A DNA stretch of 64,000 nt from Xanthomonas cissicola (lineage in GTDB: Bacteria > Pseudomonadota > Gammaproteobacteria > Xanthomonadales > Xanthomonadaceae): positions 62,001-126,000 of the forward strand of contig NZ_VZPL01000006.1 of NCBI RefSeq assembly GCF_008801575.1, in the 5' to 3' direction. Below, in pieces: positions 43,135-52,741 of the stretch; within the stretch, counting starts at the first letter, position 1, and the number at the start of each line of letters is the position of its first letter. The position numbers were made by a program, and so were the translations under genes. A model generated the notes under the pieces. That model searched no databases. It saw only the letters and a program-made list of their open reading frames with translations, and was not told where the DNA came from.

Positions 43135-44496
43135 ATGACCAGCCCCTCTGCGCCGCGATCTGCGGCTGGCCGTTTGCGCGCGGCACTGCGTAGCTCGCCG
43201 CCACTGGCGTGGTCGTTTCTTTACTTCTTTTGTCTGCTCAGCGGTTACTACGTGTTGCGTCCGGTGCGCGAAGCGATGGGTGCCTCGGCCGATGTAGAGG
43301 CACTCTTTCCCACTGGCATGATCGCGTTCTTCGCCGCGCACGGTGTGCCGCTGAAGGACTTCACGCTGCAGGTGCTGTTTACCTGCACCTTCCTGATCAT
43401 GGTGCTGCTGCAACCGGTCTACGGCGCTCTGGTCAGCCGTTATCCGCGGCGGGTGTTCCTGCCGGGGGTGTACGGCTTCTTCATCGCGACCCTGCTGCTG
43501 TTCTATGTGCTGTTCGACAGCGGCGTGCCGGGCCGTGGCATGGCGTTCTTTTTGTGGGTGACCGTCTTCAACCTGTTTGCGGTGGCGGTGTTCTGGAGTT
43601 TCATGGCCGATGTCTTCAGCAATGCCCAAGCGCGTAGTTACTACGGCTATATCGGCGCGGCAGGCACGCTGGGCGCGTTTCTGGGCCCGGTCCTGACGCG
43701 CGTACTGGTCGAACGTATCGGCATCGCGCATCTGATGTTGGTGTCGGCCGGGTTTTTGGCGGTCTGCGTGGTTTGCGTGCTGCGCCTGCGGCTGTGGGCC
43801 GTTGCGCGCGAACAGGAGGGCCAGCTCAGTTCTGGCGAATTGCCAATGGGCGGCGATGTACTCGGCGGCCTCAAGCTGATCGTGCATGAACCGCTGTTGC
43901 GCTGGCTGGCCTTCATGGTGTTGTTTGGCGTGGGCGTGGGGACCTTGCTCTACAACGAGCAGGCGGCGCTGGTGCGGCGGCTTTACACCGATGCAGCGAC
44001 GGCCACCGCCTATTACTCCAGCATCGACCTGGCGATCAATGCGCTGGCGCTGGTGCTGCAGCTGCTGGTGACGCGCGCGTTGCTGTCGCGCTTTGGCATC
44101 GCGCCGGCGTTGTTGATCCCGGGCGTTGCAATCATGCTGGGCTACGCGGCTTTGGCGGCGTCGCCGTTGCCGATGATGATTGCGATCGTGCAGGTGATTA
44201 CCCGCTCCAGCGAATTCGCACTGGCCAAGCCTGCGCGCGAAACGCTGTACACGCGGGTAAATCGCGAGTGGCGCTACAAGGCTGGCGCCGCCATCGACAC
44301 GGTGGTCTATCGCGGTGGCGATCTCACCTTCGTTTGGGTGCACAAGCTGGTCTCCGCGTTCGGCTCCAGCGCGGTGTTCGGCGTCGGCCTGCTCGTGGCG
44401 ACCGGCATGACGGTCGGCGCGTTCGGCCTGTTGCGCCAAGCGCGCAAGCTACCCGCCGAGCGCGACGTGGAGACGGACAAGCGCGTTTCCGAGTAA
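43135..44496 (+). CDS. MFS/nucleotide-exchanger-like membrane transporter
   Basis: A 453-residue inner-membrane protein with about twelve transmembrane segments. FLYFFCLLSGYYVLRPVREAMG near the start and FWSFMADVFSNAQARSYYGYIGAAGTLGAFLGP resemble the ATP/ADP-translocase-like branch of the MFS, while the remainder looks like a general MFS carrier. The late YKAGAAIDTVVYRGGDL is a conserved cytoplasmic loop of this group. The substrate is unknown; a nucleotide or organic-anion exchanger is possible. It stands alone, divergent from the serine hydrolase. Confidence 0.82.
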   Translation: MTSPSAPRSAAGRLRAALRSSPPLAWSFLYFFCLLSGYYVLRPVREAMGASADVEALFPTGMIAFFAAHGVPLKDFTLQVLFTCTFLIMVLLQPVYGALVSRYPRRVFLPGVYGFFIATLLLFYVLFDSGVPGRGMAFFLWVTVFNLFAVAVFWSFMADVFSNAQARSYYGYIGAAGTLGAFLGPVLTRVLVERIGIAHLMLVSAGFLAVCVVCVLRLRLWAVAREQEGQLSSGELPMGGDVLGGLKLIVHEPLLRWLAFMVLFGVGVGTLLYNEQAALVRRLYTDAATATAYYSSIDLAINALALVLQLLVTRALLSRFGIAPALLIPGVAIMLGYAALAASPLPMMIAIVQVITRSSEFALAKPARETLYTRVNREWRYKAGAAIDTVVYRGGDLTFVWVHKLVSAFGSSAVFGVGLLVATGMTVGAFGLLRQARKLPAERDVETDKRVSE

Positions 44497-44676
44497 GCAC
44501 CGCCACAGCACACGTGGCAGATGCAGCTTGGCGCTTGGCATCGACCACGCAGACGGACTGCTTCTCACTCTGGCAGCGCCAGAAGCGCACTCACCAGCTC
44601 GGTAGTGCAGGTGTGCCGAACAGAGCGACCGCAATCGCGGCTATGCTGGCGGCACCATTTGTCGAGGCGGTCTGCC

Positions 44677-45030
44677 ATGTCCCTGTTCGCCATCGTTGCC
44701 GGCGTGTGCATCGCACTGCTGCACGTCTACATCCTGGTATTGGAAATGGTGCTGTGGACGCATCCGCTGGGCTTGAAGACCTTCCGCAATAGCCTTGAGA
44801 AGGCGCAGGCCACCCGCGTGCTGGCGGCCAACCAGGGGCTCTACAACGGCTTCCTTGCCGCGGGCCTGCTCTGGGGCGCACTGGCCGCCCGCCCCGACGT
44901 GCTGAGCTTCTTCCTGGTCTGCGTGGTTGTGGCAGGTTGCTACGGCGCCTACAGCGTCAATCGCCGCATCTTCTTCGTGCAGGCGCTGCCGGCGTTGATC
45001 GCCTTGGCGCTGGTGTGGTTGCCGTTCTGA
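44677..45030 (+). CDS. DUF1304 membrane protein
   Basis: A 117-residue inner-membrane protein with four helices, matching the DUF1304 family by LHVYILVLEMVLWTHPLG near the start, NQGLYNGFLAAGLLWG in the middle and the late GCYGAYSV. Function is unknown. It is a single-gene unit. Confidence 0.88.
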   Translation: MSLFAIVAGVCIALLHVYILVLEMVLWTHPLGLKTFRNSLEKAQATRVLAANQGLYNGFLAAGLLWGALAARPDVLSFFLVCVVVAGCYGAYSVNRRIFFVQALPALIALALVWLPF

Positions 45031-45298
45031 TCCAGCTGCGGCAGCTGTTCGCTGCACGCAGGTTCGCCGCACGCAGGAGTGGGGAATGGCTGCGATGCGC
45101 TCTTGTTCTGTAGCCTCAGCGCCTGGCTGCTGCCAGCGTGTGACGTGCGCGACTCTCCCACGCGTTCGCCCCTGGCACGTGCTCATTCGATAGCCGGCCA
45201 GCAGATTGCGCCGCCGGTGCATGCGTTCTGCCGCGAAGACCGCAGCCGATGAAGCTGCGGGCAGCATGCTGGTGACAAGACCCCATCTCCACAAACAA

Positions 45299-45324
45299 CC
45301 ACGGCGGGCCGAAGCCCGCCGTGG
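45299..45324 (-). terminator. Terminator of fadE (318-bp convergent gap)
   Basis: CCACGGCGGGC pairs perfectly with GCCCGCCGTGG across CGAA; on the minus strand TTGTTTGT follows. It lies 25 bp past the fadE stop. The rest of the 45031-45348 gap to the DUF1304 gene shows nothing else. Confidence 0.85.
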
Positions 45325-45348
45325 TCTATTCTCGCCCAAGCTTATGCC

Positions 45349-47823
45349 TTACGCGGCTTCGCGTGGCTGTTGCACCTGCGGCTTGTCGTAGAAGCTGGCC
45401 GCACGCAACTCATGCGGATCGAAGTCGTCCACGGTGATGGTGTCCATCATGATCTCGCGCAGCTCTTCCAGCAGTTTGCGCTCTTCCATGCTGATCACGC
45501 CTTCTGCCACGGCTTCGTCCAGCTGCGCCGGGAAATCCAGCGCTTCGATGCCCTTGGTCTTGAGCGCCTTCAGGAACTTGCGCTCCACCGGTTCGGCCAT
45601 CACCGCCTTGGTCAGGTAGCTGGCGATACGGCCGCCCGGATTGTTGGCGCACGGCGTGAGGAACACGCCCTTGGCCAGACGGTCGCGCGCCTCGTTGGGC
45701 GTCATCAACAGCGAAGCCACACGATGGCCGAGGCGGTCGCCAGGCGCTTCGGCGCGACGGCCCAACGGGAAGATCAGCACCCACATCAACCAGCCCACCG
45801 GGCGGATCGGGAAGTTGCGCAGCGCCGCCGACAGCGCGGTTTCGATCTTGTGCACGCTGTCGTGGAAGGCCCAGGCCAGCAGCGGCTGGTCGCTCGCCGG
45901 TGCGCCCTCGTCGTGATAACGCTTGAGGATCGCGCTGGTCATGTAGATATGGCTCAGCACATCGCCCAAGCGACCGGACAGCGACTCCTTGAACTTCAAC
46001 TTGCCGCCCAGCATCAGCATCGAGACGTCGGCCATCAAGGCCAGGTTGGCCGAATAGCGATCCAGCTTGCGGAAGAACCGACGGGTATACGCATCGCCCG
46101 GCGCCGCACCGAGACGCGCACCGGTCAGGCCGAACCAGAACGAGCGCACCGCGTTGGAAATGCCGAAGCGGATATGACCGAACAGGCTCTGGTCGAACTG
46201 CTCCAGACCACGACGGGTATCGGGATCCTGCGCGGCCTGCATTTCCTTCAACACCCACGGATGGCACAGGATGGCGCCCTGGCCGAAGATCAGCAGGCTG
46301 CGGGTCATGATGTTGGCGCCTTCCACGGTCACGCCGATCGGCGCGGCCTGCCAGGCGCGGCCGGCGAAGTTGCGGGGCCCCAGGATGATGCCCTTGCCGC
46401 CGATCACGTCCATCATGTCGCTGACCACTTCGCGGCCCATGGTGGTGCAGTGGTACTTGGCAATCGCCGACGGCACCGACGGCACATCGCCGCGATCCAC
46501 CGCTGCGGCCGTGGCCTGCGACAGCGCACTGATCGCATAGGCCTTGCCGCCGATACGGGCCAGCGCTTCTTCCACGCCCTCGAAACGGCCGACCGACAGG
46601 CCGAATTGCTTGCGGATACGCGCATACGCACCGGTGACCACCGCCGCGGCCTTGCTGCCGCCGCTAGCAGTGGAGGGCAGGGTGATCGAACGGCCAACAG
46701 CCAGACACTCGTTGAGCATGTTCCAGCCCTTGCCGACCATCTCCACGCCACCGATCAGCTGGCTCAGCGGGATGAACACCTCTTCGCCATGGATCGGGCC
46801 GTTCTGGAACGGCGAATTCAACGGGAAATGGCGGCGGCCGATTTCCACGCCCGGGGTTTCGCGCGGCAGCAGCGCCAGGGTGATGCCGATGTCCTTCTTG
46901 TCGCCAATCAGACCATCCGGATCGTAGGCGCGGAACGCCAGGCCGATCAGCGAGGCGACCGGTGCCAGGGTGATGTAGCGCTTGTCGAAGGTGAGCTTGA
47001 CGCCCAGCACGTTGGCGCCATTCCACTCGCCCTTGCAAACGATGCCGTAATCCGGAATCGAGGTGGCATCGGAGCCGGCGAACGGACCGGTCAGGCCGAA
47101 GCACGGCACTTCCGCACCGACCGCCAGCCGCGGCAGGTAGTAGTCCTTCTGCTCGGGGGTGCCGTAATGCAGCAGCAGCTCACCGGGGCCGAGCGAGTTG
47201 GGCACGCCGACGGTGGAGCTGACCACGCTGGAGATCGAGGACAGCTTCTGGATCACCTTGTGGTGCGCCAGCGCGCTGAAACCCAGGCCGCCATACTGCT
47301 TGGGAATGATCATGCCGAAGAACTTGTTCTTCTTGATGAAGTCCCACAGCTCCGGCGGCAGGTCGGCGTGGACGTGGGTGATTTCCCAGTCGTTGATCAT
47401 CTTGCATAGCTCTTCCACCGGGCCATCCAGGAAGGCCTGCTCTTCGGCGGTGAGTTGCGGCTTGGGATAGTTCAACAGCTTCTGCCAATCCGGATCGCCG
47501 GTGAACAGCTCGCCTTCGAAACCGACCGAGCCGGTTTCCAGTGCGATGCGCTCGGTCTGCGACAGCGGCGGCAGCACCTTGCGGAAGAAGCCCATCAGTG
47601 GCGTGGTCAGCAGCGGCTTGCGCAGGAACGGCAGCAGCACTGGTGCGGAGATCAGCACCACCAGCGCGGCGGCCACGATGGTGGCGGTGAGATTGGCACC
47701 CAGCAGCCAGCACGCCACCAGCACACAGGCGCTGATCGCAACCCACGTGGCAAGGCGCATCCGGTGATAGGCAGCGATACCCGCCGCCAGGATGACGAGG
47801 AGGAACGGTGCAATGATGCTCAT
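45349..47823 (-). CDS. fadE: Acyl-CoA dehydrogenase FadE
   Basis: The large, membrane-anchored acyl-CoA dehydrogenase of beta-oxidation, 824 residues, the size of E. coli FadE. Two hydrophobic segments (about 1-70) anchor the N-terminus. The FAD-dependent core includes KKNKFFGMIIPKQYGGLGF, FGLTGPFAGSD, and VGRSITLPSTASGGSKAAA. The long FadE-specific C-terminal domain follows (MTPNEARDRLAKGVFLT, GVISMEERKLLEELREI). It oxidises acyl-CoA to trans-2-enoyl-CoA. Its start overlaps the stop of an alpha/beta hydrolase as ATGA. The operator-like boxes upstream of that hydrolase suggest TetR control. Confidence 0.95.
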   Translation of the reverse strand: MSIIAPFLLVILAAGIAAYHRMRLATWVAISACVLVACWLLGANLTATIVAAALVVLISAPVLLPFLRKPLLTTPLMGFFRKVLPPLSQTERIALETGSVGFEGELFTGDPDWQKLLNYPKPQLTAEEQAFLDGPVEELCKMINDWEITHVHADLPPELWDFIKKNKFFGMIIPKQYGGLGFSALAHHKVIQKLSSISSVVSSTVGVPNSLGPGELLLHYGTPEQKDYYLPRLAVGAEVPCFGLTGPFAGSDATSIPDYGIVCKGEWNGANVLGVKLTFDKRYITLAPVASLIGLAFRAYDPDGLIGDKKDIGITLALLPRETPGVEIGRRHFPLNSPFQNGPIHGEEVFIPLSQLIGGVEMVGKGWNMLNECLAVGRSITLPSTASGGSKAAAVVTGAYARIRKQFGLSVGRFEGVEEALARIGGKAYAISALSQATAAAVDRGDVPSVPSAIAKYHCTTMGREVVSDMMDVIGGKGIILGPRNFAGRAWQAAPIGVTVEGANIMTRSLLIFGQGAILCHPWVLKEMQAAQDPDTRRGLEQFDQSLFGHIRFGISNAVRSFWFGLTGARLGAAPGDAYTRRFFRKLDRYSANLALMADVSMLMLGGKLKFKESLSGRLGDVLSHIYMTSAILKRYHDEGAPASDQPLLAWAFHDSVHKIETALSAALRNFPIRPVGWLMWVLIFPLGRRAEAPGDRLGHRVASLLMTPNEARDRLAKGVFLTPCANNPGGRIASYLTKAVMAEPVERKFLKALKTKGIEALDFPAQLDEAVAEGVISMEERKLLEELREIMMDTITVDDFDPHELRAASFYDKPQVQQPREAA

Positions 47824-48743
47824 GGTCTTGCTCCAGTGACATGCTCGGTAGTGTTGGACGCTGCGATGGTGCAAGCCGCCGGCAGTGCGTCCAGATAATG
47901 CAACACGGTGGCGGTAAACGTGGTGTTGTCGTCGCCTGCCAGCATGTGCGTGGCATGGGGCAGATGCACATGCTGCGCATGCGGCGCGATGGAGAGGAAT
48001 TCGGCGATGTTGGCTGGCGTCACCAGATCGCTGCGTCCGCCGCTGATGAGCAGCATCGGGCAACGCACCTGTGCTGCCGCCTCCAGCAATGCATGCTGCT
48101 GGAGCTGGGCATCCTGGCCGGCCAGTTCGTCGACCAGGCGTGGATCCCAGTGCCAGCGCCAACGCCCATCGGCACGCTGCCGCAGCAATGCCTGCAGTTG
48201 GCCCGGCGTCTTGCGCGGCCGATGCGGCAGGTAGACGGCAATCGCATCGGCAGCCGCATCCAGCGATACAAAACCGTCCGGATGCGCGGTCATGAAACGC
48301 AGGATGCGCTCCACACCCGTGGTATCCCAGCGTGGTGTGATGTCGACCAGCACGATGGCACGAAACAGGCCTGGCCACCGCGCTTCGGCCAGTAGCCCGA
48401 ACAAGCCCCCCATCGACGCAGCAACCAGCACTGGCGGCTCGGGCTGCTCGCCGGCCAGCACGATCAGATCGTCGGTGAACTGCGTTGCCGAGTAGGGAAG
48501 GCCCACCGCATTGGCGCTGGAATCGCCATGCCCGCGCGCGTCGTACGACAAGGTGCGGTAGCCCCTGTCAGCCAGCGTCGTGGCGGTCGCTTCCCAGGCA
48601 TGTCGGGTCTGTCCAAAGCCATGCGCGAATACTACCGACGGCGCGTGTTCGCTACCCCGCATCGACACCGCGAGCACTGCATCGCCAGCGTTGACGCTGG
48701 ACACGGACGCAGCGGAGGCAAGGCTAGCGGGCGAGATGACCAT
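47820..48743 (-). CDS. Alpha/beta hydrolase coupled to fadE
   Basis: A 307-residue alpha/beta-hydrolase. FAHGFGQTRHAWE is the oxyanion region, VAASMGGLFGLLAE the nucleophile elbow with Ser in ASMGG, and HLPHATHML the late His motif. Its direct coupling to fadE (ATGA) suggests an acyl-ester or acyl-CoA substrate feeding beta-oxidation. I prefer the ATG at 48743 because a longer reading from 48785 would place both operator-like boxes inside the gene. No signal peptide. Confidence 0.85.
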   Translation of the reverse strand: MVISPASLASAASVSSVNAGDAVLAVSMRGSEHAPSVVFAHGFGQTRHAWEATATTLADRGYRTLSYDARGHGDSSANAVGLPYSATQFTDDLIVLAGEQPEPPVLVAASMGGLFGLLAEARWPGLFRAIVLVDITPRWDTTGVERILRFMTAHPDGFVSLDAAADAIAVYLPHRPRKTPGQLQALLRQRADGRWRWHWDPRLVDELAGQDAQLQQHALLEAAAQVRCPMLLISGGRSDLVTPANIAEFLSIAPHAQHVHLPHATHMLAGDDNTTFTATVLHYLDALPAACTIAASNTTEHVTGARP

Positions 48744-48757
48744 ACTTAATGGTATGG
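48740..48757. promoter_or_regulatory. TetR-type operator candidate, box 1
   Basis: CCATACTTAATGGTATGG is an inverted repeat with 6-bp arms (CCATAC/GTATGG) and overlaps the ATG of the alpha/beta hydrolase. A near-identical box lies 36 bp further (48776). Confidence 0.65.
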
Positions 48758-48775
48758 ATGCACGATGACTGCTGT

Positions 48776-48793
48776 CAATACTCAATCGTATGG
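48776..48793. promoter_or_regulatory. TetR-type operator candidate, box 2
   Basis: CAATACTCAATCGTATGG repeats box 1 with one arm mismatch. It lies between the divergent hydrolase-fadE operon and the TetR gene, so one regulator could control both. Further half-sites (GCATAC at 48840, GTATGG at 48862) flank the TetR promoter. Confidence 0.65.
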
Positions 48794-48879
48794 ACGGTTA
48801 GGCCACGGAATCATGGCGCTGATATGTCAATTTCGTGATGCATACTGCAACTGACACAAGCGTATGGTTAAATCGCGGC

Positions 48880-49488
48880 ATGAACGACACCATCGACTCC
48901 AGCCTCACCACGCCCCGCGCCAGTTCCGGTCGCGGCAATCGCCTCAGCGCGGACGATTGGGCACAGGCCGCGCTCGACCTGATCGCCGAACAAGGGGTGG
49001 GCGCGGTTGCAGTCGAGCCGTTGGCGCGCCGGCTCGGCGTCACCAAAGGCAGCTTTTACTGGCACTTCCCCTCGCGCGATGCCCTGCTGCAGGCCGCCCT
49101 CGAGCGCTGGGAAATCTTCGAGCAAAAGGAAGTGTTCGGCAGCCTGGAAGACGTGCCCGACCCCAGCGCCCGCTTGCGCGCCTTGTTCCAGCTGGTTGCC
49201 CACGAAGTCAAACCGCACGTCATCTATAGCGAACTGCTCAAGGCACTCGATCACCCGGCCGTACGCCCGGTCATCGACCGCGTTTCGCAACGTCGCCTCG
49301 ATTACCTCATCGCCTCGTTCCGCCAGGCCGGCCTTACCCGTACCGATGCCCAGCACCGCGCCCGCCTGGCCTACGCCGCCTATGTCGGCTTCCTGCAACT
49401 CTCACTGCAATTGCAACAGCCCAAGCCGGCCCGGGAAGATTTCGAAGCCTACGTCGAGCATGTGATCCAGACGTTGATTCCGGGGTGA
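48880..49488 (+). CDS. TetR/AcrR-family transcriptional regulator
   Basis: A 202-residue regulator. The N-terminal helix-turn-helix reads LSADDWAQAALDLIAEQG, then VAVEPLARRLGVTKGSFYWHFPSRDALL, the full TetR signature; the ligand-binding domain follows. I start at the ATG at 48880; an ATG at 48835 would add 15 residues across the half-site region. Its divergent position beside the hydrolase-fadE operon and the paired CATAC/GTATG boxes suggest a fatty-acid or acyl-CoA-responsive repressor, in the way PsrA or FadR-type TetR proteins work. The effector is unknown. Confidence 0.9.
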   Translation: MNDTIDSSLTTPRASSGRGNRLSADDWAQAALDLIAEQGVGAVAVEPLARRLGVTKGSFYWHFPSRDALLQAALERWEIFEQKEVFGSLEDVPDPSARLRALFQLVAHEVKPHVIYSELLKALDHPAVRPVIDRVSQRRLDYLIASFRQAGLTRTDAQHRARLAYAAYVGFLQLSLQLQQPKPAREDFEAYVEHVIQTLIPG

Positions 49489-49542
49489 GCAGACCATTGT
49501 AAGGCAAACGGATTTTCTGTTCGAATCTTGGCGCTCGCCAAC

Positions 49543-49570
49543 AAAAAACGGCCCCTTGGGGCCGTTTTTT
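49543..49570. terminator. Bidirectional terminator between TetR gene and TonB receptor
   Basis: A perfect stem CGGCCCC/GGGGCCG with a two-base loop is flanked by A6 on the left and T6 on the right, so it works for both convergent genes. Confidence 0.93.
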
Positions 49571-49597
49571 CATAACTTACTTTATTCCAATTTTAAA

Positions 49598-52498
49598 TCA
49601 GAAACGCTGCTGATACTTCATGTACATGAAGCGACCAATGTCGTAGCCACCGTAATAGGAGTAGCCGGAGTTGGGCTGGCCATAAGCGGGTGCCGAATAG
49701 TGTTCGAAGATGTTGTTCGCACCGACGGCAACTGTTGCGTTCCACGGAAGGGCATAAGCCACTTGCAGATCGTGGAAGGTGTTGGAGCCGAGCTCGTTCA
49801 TGCCAACAGTTGCGCCCTGGAACTCGGGAGCAGTGAAGTCAGGCAGGCTGCAGCGATCGGCGGCGAAGCAACGCTCCTTGGTACGCGAGTAGTAACGCGC
49901 GCTCCAGGTCACGGACCAATCGTCCCACTGCCAGTTCACCGAAAGGTTGGAGCGGACGCGGAAGTTGCCGCCGAATCCGTTCTGCTGGCTTGGCGGATTG
50001 CTGGTGTTGTCGGCCTTCAGTTCGTTCTTGGACACATAGGTGTTCAACAGCGAGGTGGTGAAGTTGCCCCACTGCGTCTCGAAGCGATAATTCAGATCGA
50101 AGTCGAAGCCTTCGGTCTCAACATAGCCCGCATTGCGCAGGCCGAACGACAGGCTGGTGATGTTGCCCGCTGCGTTACGGGTAAAGCCCACGCAACGCGA
50201 CTCGATACCGCGCAGGTAGCAATCGTCCAGCAGGTCGGTCGGCGTGTCGCCAACGATGGTGTTTTCGATGCGGATATTCCACCAATCCAGCGAGGCGTTG
50301 AGGCCGGTGATGAAACCGGGGCTCCACACCAGGCCAAGCGTCTTGGAGGTCGAGGTTTCCGGGGTCAGCGTAGGAGTCGAGCCGGAAACGAACGGCACAT
50401 TCGTCTGTTCGCCAGGGCCCGGTGCGGGAGCGACGCCCGACGCATTGAGCTGACGGAAACCAGCCGGCACATCAGCCAGGCAGCGTGCATTGCCGGCAGC
50501 CGGGCCGAACGAGGTATCGCACGGATCGGTGTAGTTCTCGAAGCTCTGCGACAGGCCGCCGAACAAGTCTGCAACGGTCGGCGCGCGGAAACCTTCCGAC
50601 CATGTACCACGCACCAGCACGGACTCGAACGGCTTCCACTTGAATCCGAACTTGCTGTTGGTCGTATTGCCAAAGGTGTCGTAATCCGAATAACGCGTTG
50701 CCAACGTGACGCTCAATTCCTTGGCGCCGGGAAGGTCCGCCAGCAACGGAACCTGCAACTCGGCATAGACTTCGTTGAGGTTGTAGCCACCGCGGGTCGG
50801 GCCGGCGGCCAGATCCGTCGAGATACCCGTCTGTGCGAGTGCATCTGGCGAGAACGAGCCGGTTTCTTCGCGACGTTCCACGCCAACCGCTACGCCCAGG
50901 TCGCCAGCTGGCAGCGAGGCCAGGATGCCGGAAACGCTTGCGAAGTAGTTCTTGGTGGTGGTTTCGGACAGCGCCTGGCCGGGCTGATACAGGTAAGCCT
51001 GGACGTTGGGGTCGTTCAAGCCATTCGGCGCGTTGTAGCCGAACGGAACCAGCGGATTCCAGGGCGTGCATGCCCCGGGGCCGGAGCCGAGGGTAATCGG
51101 GTTCGCGGCGGTGCCGCACTGTGCCACACCCTCGGAATTGATGAAGGACGGACCGGTGGCCTGGCCGACGGCATAGGTATTGAGATTACCAGTGCTGATC
51201 TGCGTGCCTTTATTCTGGTTGTAAAGGAAGCCCGCTTCCCAATCCCAGTATTTCTCGCCGAAATTGAAATTACCGCTAAACTTGCCCGTGAATCGCGAGG
51301 TGGTCAAATTGTTCTGAACTTCGCGCGGAACTTCCCAGCCACGCCGGACATATTGAACAGCCTGCGGGGCGACGCCTGCAGGCAGAGTGCCGGTCGCCTG
51401 ATTACCCAGCGGATTGAAGACGCTGTCGATGGACAGGCCGCCGCTGCTCAGGTCGAAATTGGCGCTCTGCATCGGATAGCCGGCGTTCTGTGCGAACGAC
51501 TCGCGGTCGGTGTACAGAACGCTGGTGTCGAACGCGACATTGTCGGTGAAATCGAAGTGCCCATTGAGGAACGCCGATTTGCGCTTGATGCCGCTGTAAA
51601 CCGTGGATGCCAGCGAGGGATTGGAGGTGTCGGTGCCGTTGAGCGCGCGATAGCTGGAAAAGTCAGCCGGATCCAGCCCAGCAACGTCGCGGCGCAGCGT
51701 GCGCGTCGAGGTGCCGCCTGCAGCATTGGTATAAGCAAAACGACCAAATTCAGTGGTTCCCGAAAGACCGCCCGGACGCGGATCGGTCTTTTCCCCAGTC
51801 GGGAATCGGGCGCGGCTGAACCAGCGGTTGCGTGCCCAGACCGGGTCTTCGTTGGTGTATTCGACGCCGGCGGTCAGCGAGCCGCGATCACCACGGAAGC
51901 CCATCGTGAAGTCGTACACGTCGCGCTGACCGTCGCCCTGGCCCCACTGGCCAATGTAGACGTTCGCTTCGGCGCCTTCGAAATCCTTGCGGGTGATGAT
52001 GTTGATCACGCCTGCAATCGCGTCGGAACCGTAGATCGTGGATGCGCCGTCCTTCAGGACTTCGATGCGCTCAACCATGACGGCCGGGATCGAGGCAACG
52101 TCCTGCAGGCCGCCGTTGGTGATGCCGAGGCGGTGGCCGTCAACCAGGACCAAGGTACGGTTGGCACCCAGGTTGCGCAGGTCGATGTAGTAACCACCGA
52201 CGTTTTCGCCGGAGCTCAGCGGCGAGGTGCGGCTGATGGCCGGCGAGCCCGCGGTCGGAATGTTCTGCAGGATGTCCGCAACCGACTTGAAGCCCTGCTT
52301 TTCGATCTGATCCCTGCTGATTAGCAGCACCGGCTGGGCTGTCTCGCTATCGACCTGGCGGATACGCGAACCCGTCACCTCGATCTTGTCGAGATTCGTA
52401 GTGCCGGCTTCCTGGGCGATGGCGGTGCCGGTACCGCCCACACCCACGACGAGCGCGAGGACAACTGCATCGCGCAGCTTGTTGGACTTGCAATTCAT
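49598..52498 (-). CDS. TonB-dependent receptor, third copy
   Basis: An outer-membrane TonB-dependent transporter of 966 residues. The start at 52498 has GGAGAGAGAG just upstream and gives a signal peptide (AVVLALVVGVGGTGTAIAQ). LDKIEVTGSRIRQ is the TonB-box region, and the plug follows with DILQNIPTAGSP, LRNLGANRTLVLVDGHRLG and GSDAIAGVINIITRKDF. The barrel ends YMKYQQRF with terminal Phe. This subclass (GSRI...ANRTLVLVDGRR) is common in Xanthomonas and Caulobacter, often for peptides or plant compounds. No enzyme partners lie beside it, so the ligand is unknown. Confidence 0.93.
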   Translation of the reverse strand: MNCKSNKLRDAVVLALVVGVGGTGTAIAQEAGTTNLDKIEVTGSRIRQVDSETAQPVLLISRDQIEKQGFKSVADILQNIPTAGSPAISRTSPLSSGENVGGYYIDLRNLGANRTLVLVDGHRLGITNGGLQDVASIPAVMVERIEVLKDGASTIYGSDAIAGVINIITRKDFEGAEANVYIGQWGQGDGQRDVYDFTMGFRGDRGSLTAGVEYTNEDPVWARNRWFSRARFPTGEKTDPRPGGLSGTTEFGRFAYTNAAGGTSTRTLRRDVAGLDPADFSSYRALNGTDTSNPSLASTVYSGIKRKSAFLNGHFDFTDNVAFDTSVLYTDRESFAQNAGYPMQSANFDLSSGGLSIDSVFNPLGNQATGTLPAGVAPQAVQYVRRGWEVPREVQNNLTTSRFTGKFSGNFNFGEKYWDWEAGFLYNQNKGTQISTGNLNTYAVGQATGPSFINSEGVAQCGTAANPITLGSGPGACTPWNPLVPFGYNAPNGLNDPNVQAYLYQPGQALSETTTKNYFASVSGILASLPAGDLGVAVGVERREETGSFSPDALAQTGISTDLAAGPTRGGYNLNEVYAELQVPLLADLPGAKELSVTLATRYSDYDTFGNTTNSKFGFKWKPFESVLVRGTWSEGFRAPTVADLFGGLSQSFENYTDPCDTSFGPAAGNARCLADVPAGFRQLNASGVAPAPGPGEQTNVPFVSGSTPTLTPETSTSKTLGLVWSPGFITGLNASLDWWNIRIENTIVGDTPTDLLDDCYLRGIESRCVGFTRNAAGNITSLSFGLRNAGYVETEGFDFDLNYRFETQWGNFTTSLLNTYVSKNELKADNTSNPPSQQNGFGGNFRVRSNLSVNWQWDDWSVTWSARYYSRTKERCFAADRCSLPDFTAPEFQGATVGMNELGSNTFHDLQVAYALPWNATVAVGANNIFEHYSAPAYGQPNSGYSYYGGYDIGRFMYMKYQQRF

Positions 52499-52683
52499 TA
52501 GCTCTCTCTCCAAGTGATCTTGGGTACTGCCAAGGGTTGTTTTGCCTGCCGGGGGTTCCGAAAAAAGCGGATCCAAAACGTCAGGGTGAACCGATGGTAT
52601 ATGCGTTGCGAGAGAAATTAAAGTCCCGTTAACGAAAAAGAAGAAGGTTGTGAAAGTGGCAGCCTGGCGCTCTATCCACAACG

Positions 52684-52714
52684 AAAAACGCCACCGACTG
52701 TGGGCCGATGGCGT
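52684..52714 (-). terminator. Terminator of the small outer-membrane-type gene
   Basis: On the minus strand ACGCCATCGGC pairs with the later GTCGGTGGCGT (two G-T pairs) across a five-base loop, followed by a run of T. It lies 27 bp past the stop of the gene at 52742. Confidence 0.75.
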
Positions 52715-52741
52715 CTAGATAAATGCTTTGGAATCAGTCGG

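Noticed and set aside
42802-44439. Extension of the serine-hydrolase frame to a protein of about 1000 residues
   Set aside because: The extension is antisense to a convincing transporter gene and low-complexity (His/Gln/Arg); the signal peptide starts at 42801.
49556-52324. Plus-strand open frame of over 900 codons antisense to the third TonB receptor
   Set aside because: The minus strand encodes a full receptor with signal peptide, plug and terminal Phe; the antisense frame has no recognisable domain.
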